This document shows positions 61,499-64,000 of a DNA stretch of 64,000 nucleotides, piece after piece. Positions within the stretch are counted from its first letter, which is position 1, and each line of letters starts with the position of its first letter. A program made the translations under genes and the position numbers. Below the pieces are notes generated by a model, which ran no database searches, was not told the DNA's origin, and worked only from the letters and a program-made list of their open reading frames with translations. Location of the stretch: positions 46,663-110,662 of the forward strand of contig JBAXIO010000015.1 of assembly GCA_037138335.1 (NCBI GenBank). The letters are read 5' to 3'. This stretch comes from CAIRDP01 sp037138335 (lineage in GTDB: Bacteria > Bacteroidota > Bacteroidia > Bacteroidales > FEN-979).

Positions 61499-61585
61499 GA
61501 TGCACAACGCACCGGAAGCTAAGCGCAGCTATGTGAAAACTTTGCTTTCAACATTACCGTTGGCTTTGTTGCGGTTAGCTGCATC
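61499..61585. repeat. 87-bp imperfect palindrome (attC-like or REP-like)
   Basis: GATGCA at 61499-61504 and TGCATC at 61580-61585 are exact inverses. Inside, CAAC-GCACC...AAGC aligns with the inverse AACCGCAAC...AAGCC with extrahelical bases. It directly follows the gene at 61598 on the minus strand. The 61446-61597 gap holds only this element. Confidence 0.65.
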
Positions 61586-61597
61586 TTATCATACATT

Positions 61598-62242
61598 TTA
61601 TTCTTTGTAAATGAGTTTATAACCTCCCCAATCTCCATTAAAATAGCCATTTGTTATTATTTCCCTTGTTTTGACAAATAAACCTGTTATTGTTACAGCC
61701 CAATTTTCAATAGTTTCCTGAGCGTAATATAAATCGGGATGTTTCTGTTCTTTAGAAATACTGAATTGGTATTCCTTTGTTGTAACCTTGAGATCCTTTT
61801 CTATTTCTGCAAATTTTTCTTTGGTATCAATTTTAAAACCTGAAATGTATTTGTAATCAATTATTTCACCATCCTGCTTATATAAATCCAAATACAACTC
61901 TAATTCTATTTGATCACCGTTTTCATAGATATCTTTTGCAATTAATAATAGTATAAGTTCACTTGAATATTTTAAATTAATTATGCATCTAAATTTACAA
62001 TTAGTCGAATCTTTTAATAATTCGGAAAGCAGATAACCTTGATAGATTGATGAGATTTCTTTATATTCTTTTGTGTTATAAGTCGCTAATCCGAAAATTG
62101 TTTTTCTGTCAAGGTTCAAAGGGGTTGATTTGTCATGAAAGAGATTTGTAAATTCATTAAAAGGTTTCGTTATGTCATTAGATTGGGCATTTAAGGGAAA
62201 ATGGATAACGATAAGGTTGAAAAACAGAAGAAAATATTTCAT
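61598..62242 (-). CDS. Exported hypothetical protein
   Basis: A 214-aa protein with a signal peptide (MKYFLLFFNLIVIHFPLNAQS). The mature part has KTIFGLATYNTKEYKEIS, CKFRCIINLKYSSELILLLIAKDIYENGDQIELELYLDLY and ENWAVTITGLFVKTREI, alternating strands suggesting a small beta domain. No family recognised. It sits between palindromic elements, as a single-gene unit. Confidence 0.6.
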   Translation of the reverse strand: MKYFLLFFNLIVIHFPLNAQSNDITKPFNEFTNLFHDKSTPLNLDRKTIFGLATYNTKEYKEISSIYQGYLLSELLKDSTNCKFRCIINLKYSSELILLLIAKDIYENGDQIELELYLDLYKQDGEIIDYKYISGFKIDTKEKFAEIEKDLKVTTKEYQFSISKEQKHPDLYYAQETIENWAVTITGLFVKTREIITNGYFNGDWGGYKLIYKE

Positions 62243-62386
62243 GTCCTATGTTTTGTAATGCACGCAAAGCCCGCATACAGCCACAGTGAGGGATTTACTT
62301 GTTGTTTCTTTTCTTTTCCTTTATCGCGTATTGGTTTGGTGAATGGCTGCCACCGAAACCTATCCGCATTAGTCGGCTGACGGCCC

Positions 62387-62399
62387 GTTAGGGCACGTT
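62387..62399. repeat. Copy of the shared 13-mer GTTAGRGCACGTT
   Basis: GTTAGGGCACGTT here and GTTAGAGCACGTT at 63579-63591 differ by one base. Each lies immediately downstream of a minus-strand stop codon (62409 and 63594). GTTAGG/AG is close to the GTTRRRY core of attC sites. The 62243-62408 gap otherwise has no gene. Confidence 0.6.
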
Positions 62400-62408
62400 T
62401 TACCTTCT

Positions 62409-63155
62409 TTACTCTTGCAAACAGGTATTTATAAGAATCCTACCACGATACTTTTTTGGAGTTAAGTCAATTCCGTTCTTAATCATCAATACTTCCATCC
62501 AAATGCCTGAACCATAATATTTTGTTGTAAATGAAACCTTATTTTCTTTTTGCAATTCACCGGAAATATACCTTTCAATCTTCATAGTAGCTTGTTCTCC
62601 ATTACCTTTTCGGAATTCTCCAAAAACAATAAGCGTTTCCGAATCAAACCCCTTAGGTTTTTTACATCTGATGATTTCTCCAGTGTTCAAATCAAAGACA
62701 AAATCAGTCAACTCGTATGTCGAAATTGAAAAATGATCTTGATTATCAATAAATCCAAAGTCTTCAATGCACCAACCCGTATACCATATCGACATGGAAA
62801 TATTGCAAGTATCACCTATCAAATCCTTTAATTTAAAAGTTTGTGCCAAAATTCCATTAGTAAAAATCCATAAAGCTTTTCTATCTGCAATTATGTGTCC
62901 TTCCATGAAATCATCAATCACAACAATCTTTTGTCCATTATTTGAAGCAAATAATGTCATGCTTGTAAACCCTTGGTCTTGGAATTTGTATTTTACCGAG
63001 CCTGATTTATCGGTAAGAATCCATTTGCTCTTTTTATATTGAACTGAATATTCTTTGTTTTTACTTTCAAATCTTGTTTGAATCCTTTGCTCATCTGCAA
63101 AACAGTCAGTTAGAAAAAGTAAACTAATCAATATGATTATAAAATTTTGCATCAT
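62409..63155 (-). CDS. Exported hypothetical protein, possibly beta-propeller-like
   Basis: I start at ATG 63155 (MMQNFIIILISLLFLTDC), giving a signal peptide ending CFADEQ. The 248-residue product repeats strand-turn units with SKNKEYSVQYKKSKWILTD, SNNGQKIVVIDDFMEG and ELTDFVFDLNTGEIIRCKKP (a D-x-N-T-G propeller-like turn). No catalytic residues assigned. It ends at the shared 13-mer. Confidence 0.6.
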   Translation of the reverse strand: MMQNFIIILISLLFLTDCFADEQRIQTRFESKNKEYSVQYKKSKWILTDKSGSVKYKFQDQGFTSMTLFASNNGQKIVVIDDFMEGHIIADRKALWIFTNGILAQTFKLKDLIGDTCNISMSIWYTGWCIEDFGFIDNQDHFSISTYELTDFVFDLNTGEIIRCKKPKGFDSETLIVFGEFRKGNGEQATMKIERYISGELQKENKVSFTTKYYGSGIWMEVLMIKNGIDLTPKKYRGRILINTCLQE

Positions 63156-63212
63156 TGGTGTACCATGTCCCATAAAATACGCTGTTCGCGGCTGTTTTTA
63201 TTTTCACCCGAA

Positions 63213-63416
63213 CTATCCTACTTTAATTGAATTAAGAAAACGATTATCGCTTATAAGAGAAAGCGTTAATTGTACAGGTTTAATATTTTTATCTTTCTTG
63301 TCAATATTTATGAAAATAAGTAATAAAACTATTCCTACAATACTTATAGACGTTATTGCAACTATTAAATGCATTCTTGAATTGACTGCCAAATATTTCA
63401 GGTGCGAGAATTTCAA
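63213..63416 (-). CDS. Small single-helix membrane protein
   Basis: A 67-aa protein with one transmembrane helix (LIVAITSISIVGIVLLLIFI, about 17-36) and a basic cytoplasmic-side start. The tail is KDKNIKPVQLTLSLISDNRF. No function recognised. It is 57 bp upstream of the start of the 62409-63155 gene and may share its transcript. Confidence 0.45.
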   Translation of the reverse strand: MKFSHLKYLAVNSRMHLIVAITSISIVGIVLLLIFINIDKKDKNIKPVQLTLSLISDNRFLNSIKVG

Positions 63417-63492
63417 ATTTATTTTTGGAATTTGGATTATCAGTATTTATAAATCTCTATGTTCATCTAATTGTATTATGCAATTTTAAAGT

Positions 63493-63577
63493 TGCCGCTA
63501 GCGCTCCGCCGCTAAAAGCAGAAAAGGCAGGGCCTTTGAGAAGCAACAATACGTATGTTTTGTTACGGTTAGCGGCA
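63493..63577. repeat. About 85-bp imperfect palindrome (attC-like or REP-like)
   Basis: TGCCGCTA at 63493-63500 and TAGCGGCA at 63570-63577 are exact inverses. A second CCGCTAAAAGC copy lies inside. The right arm read on the minus strand is TGCCGCTAACCGTAACAAAAC, which shares GCTAACCGyAACAAA with the 61499 element. The shared 13-mer follows at 63579. Confidence 0.65.
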
Positions 63578-63593
63578 TGTTAGAGCACGTTAT

Positions 63594-63908
63594 TCATATT
63601 TTATTAATTATCCATTTATCCTTTAGAGACATACGAATGGCCTGATATCCTTCTTTTAAATTAAATAAGTCTTTTATACTTGGATCTAAATCAAGAATTT
63701 CTTCAAGAGAAACCAATTTTGCAACTTTTTCAAATTCAATAAATTCATCATCACTAAAAAATTCCCAAGCGCCATCCTCTTTGTAATGTGAGACCTTTGT
63801 AATTACTTTATTTTCATTAAGTACAAATTTGGTTGTGAATACAGCAGTATTCAAAGAGGTTTTAAACCCATAATTATTTCTTTTTAATTTTTCACTACGT
63901 ACTGGCAT
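63594..63908 (-). CDS. Cytoplasmic hypothetical protein (DUF2185-like, weak)
   Basis: A 104-aa soluble protein: TTKFVLNENKVITKVSHYKEDGAWEFFSDDEF, then VSLEEILDLDPSIKDLFNLKEGYQAIRMS. The VSHYKEDGAWEF pattern recalls a small cytoplasmic family seen in Bacteroidota and some immunity-type proteins. No membrane segment or signal. The final 92 bp of the window beyond it hold no recognised gene. Confidence 0.5.
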   Translation of the reverse strand: MPVRSEKLKRNNYGFKTSLNTAVFTTKFVLNENKVITKVSHYKEDGAWEFFSDDEFIEFEKVAKLVSLEEILDLDPSIKDLFNLKEGYQAIRMSLKDKWIINKI

Positions 63909-64000
63909 TCCGAAGAGATTAAAGTTTTAAAAGGCTTTTGTATTTCTATAATGTACCCCAATCTTAGGGCAGCGATCCGGTGTTTTTTAAGTTGATTCTT

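Noticed and set aside
1..64000. CRISPR arrays, rRNA, tRNA, transposase or phage genes
   Set aside because: No regularly spaced repeats, no cloverleaf or rRNA-like stretch and no DDE, integrase or phage structural motif was seen.

Overview
The window looks like a chromosomal segment of an anaerobic, fermentative Bacteroidota bacterium, most like the Bacteroidales and relatives. The evidence is the TAnnTTTG-type promoters (several with a TTG or TTTG element 19-20 bp upstream), cargo proteins with type IX secretion (T9SS) C-terminal sorting domains, a TonB-dependent receptor with an N-terminal carboxypeptidase-regulatory-like domain, DUF4136 lipoproteins, many SPII lipoproteins and small outer-membrane barrels. 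I saw no rRNA, tRNA, CRISPR array, prophage or transposase.

Left part (1-16.5 kb), energy metabolism. A [NiFe]-hydrogenase maturation operon, hypF-hypC-hypD-hypE (hypE cut by the window edge), runs leftward with overlapping genes. A His-rich nickel-transporter-like gene diverges from it. Next is a sodium-pumping decarboxylase operon: carboxyltransferase, small membrane subunit, biotin carrier and beta pump. A separate biotin-less 5S/OadA-type carboxyltransferase is divergently transcribed from it. Then come an old-yellow-enzyme oxidoreductase, a Tat-signal Gfo/Idh/MocA oxidoreductase and a two-subunit CoA transferase with a good promoter. Together these suggest propionate/succinate and acyl-CoA fermentation coupled to Na+ export, plus hydrogen metabolism. 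The gap at 13.77-13.98 kb holds the most interesting element: a promoter, a run of hairpins and a terminator on the minus strand, which looks like an independent small RNA of about 165 nt.

Middle part (16.5-48.9 kb), envelope and signalling. An operon carries an outer-membrane protein, a hybrid histidine kinase and CorA. There are small outer-membrane/DUF4136 genes, a GMC oxidoreductase, and a three-gene operon (single-pass regulator-like protein, lipoprotein, TonB receptor) that diverges from a Skp-like periplasmic protein across an operator-like repeat. A PQQ-type propeller, a REC-PAS-kinase, two methyltransferases, an M13 peptidase, a uroporphyrinogen-decarboxylase-fold protein without the usual zinc ligands, a SPOR-domain barrel and a run of hydrolases (metallophosphoesterase, SGNH, esterases) follow. 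From 41 kb to the right end every gene is on the minus strand.

Right part (about 49-64 kb), accessory region. The DNA becomes visibly AT-richer. Genes are small, mostly one per transcription unit, and largely exported or membrane proteins. They include tandem T9SS cargo, two VOC proteins (one exported), two adjacent ICMT/PEMT-like methyltransferases, CPBP protease, HXXEE protein and polysaccharide deacetylase. Between them lie imperfect palindromes of about 70-100 bp with a shared CCGYAAC core. There is also a broken alcohol dehydrogenase next to a 5'-truncated propeller gene. The layout resembles a gene-cassette array with attC-like or REP-like elements, but no integrase lies inside the window, so that reading is an inference.
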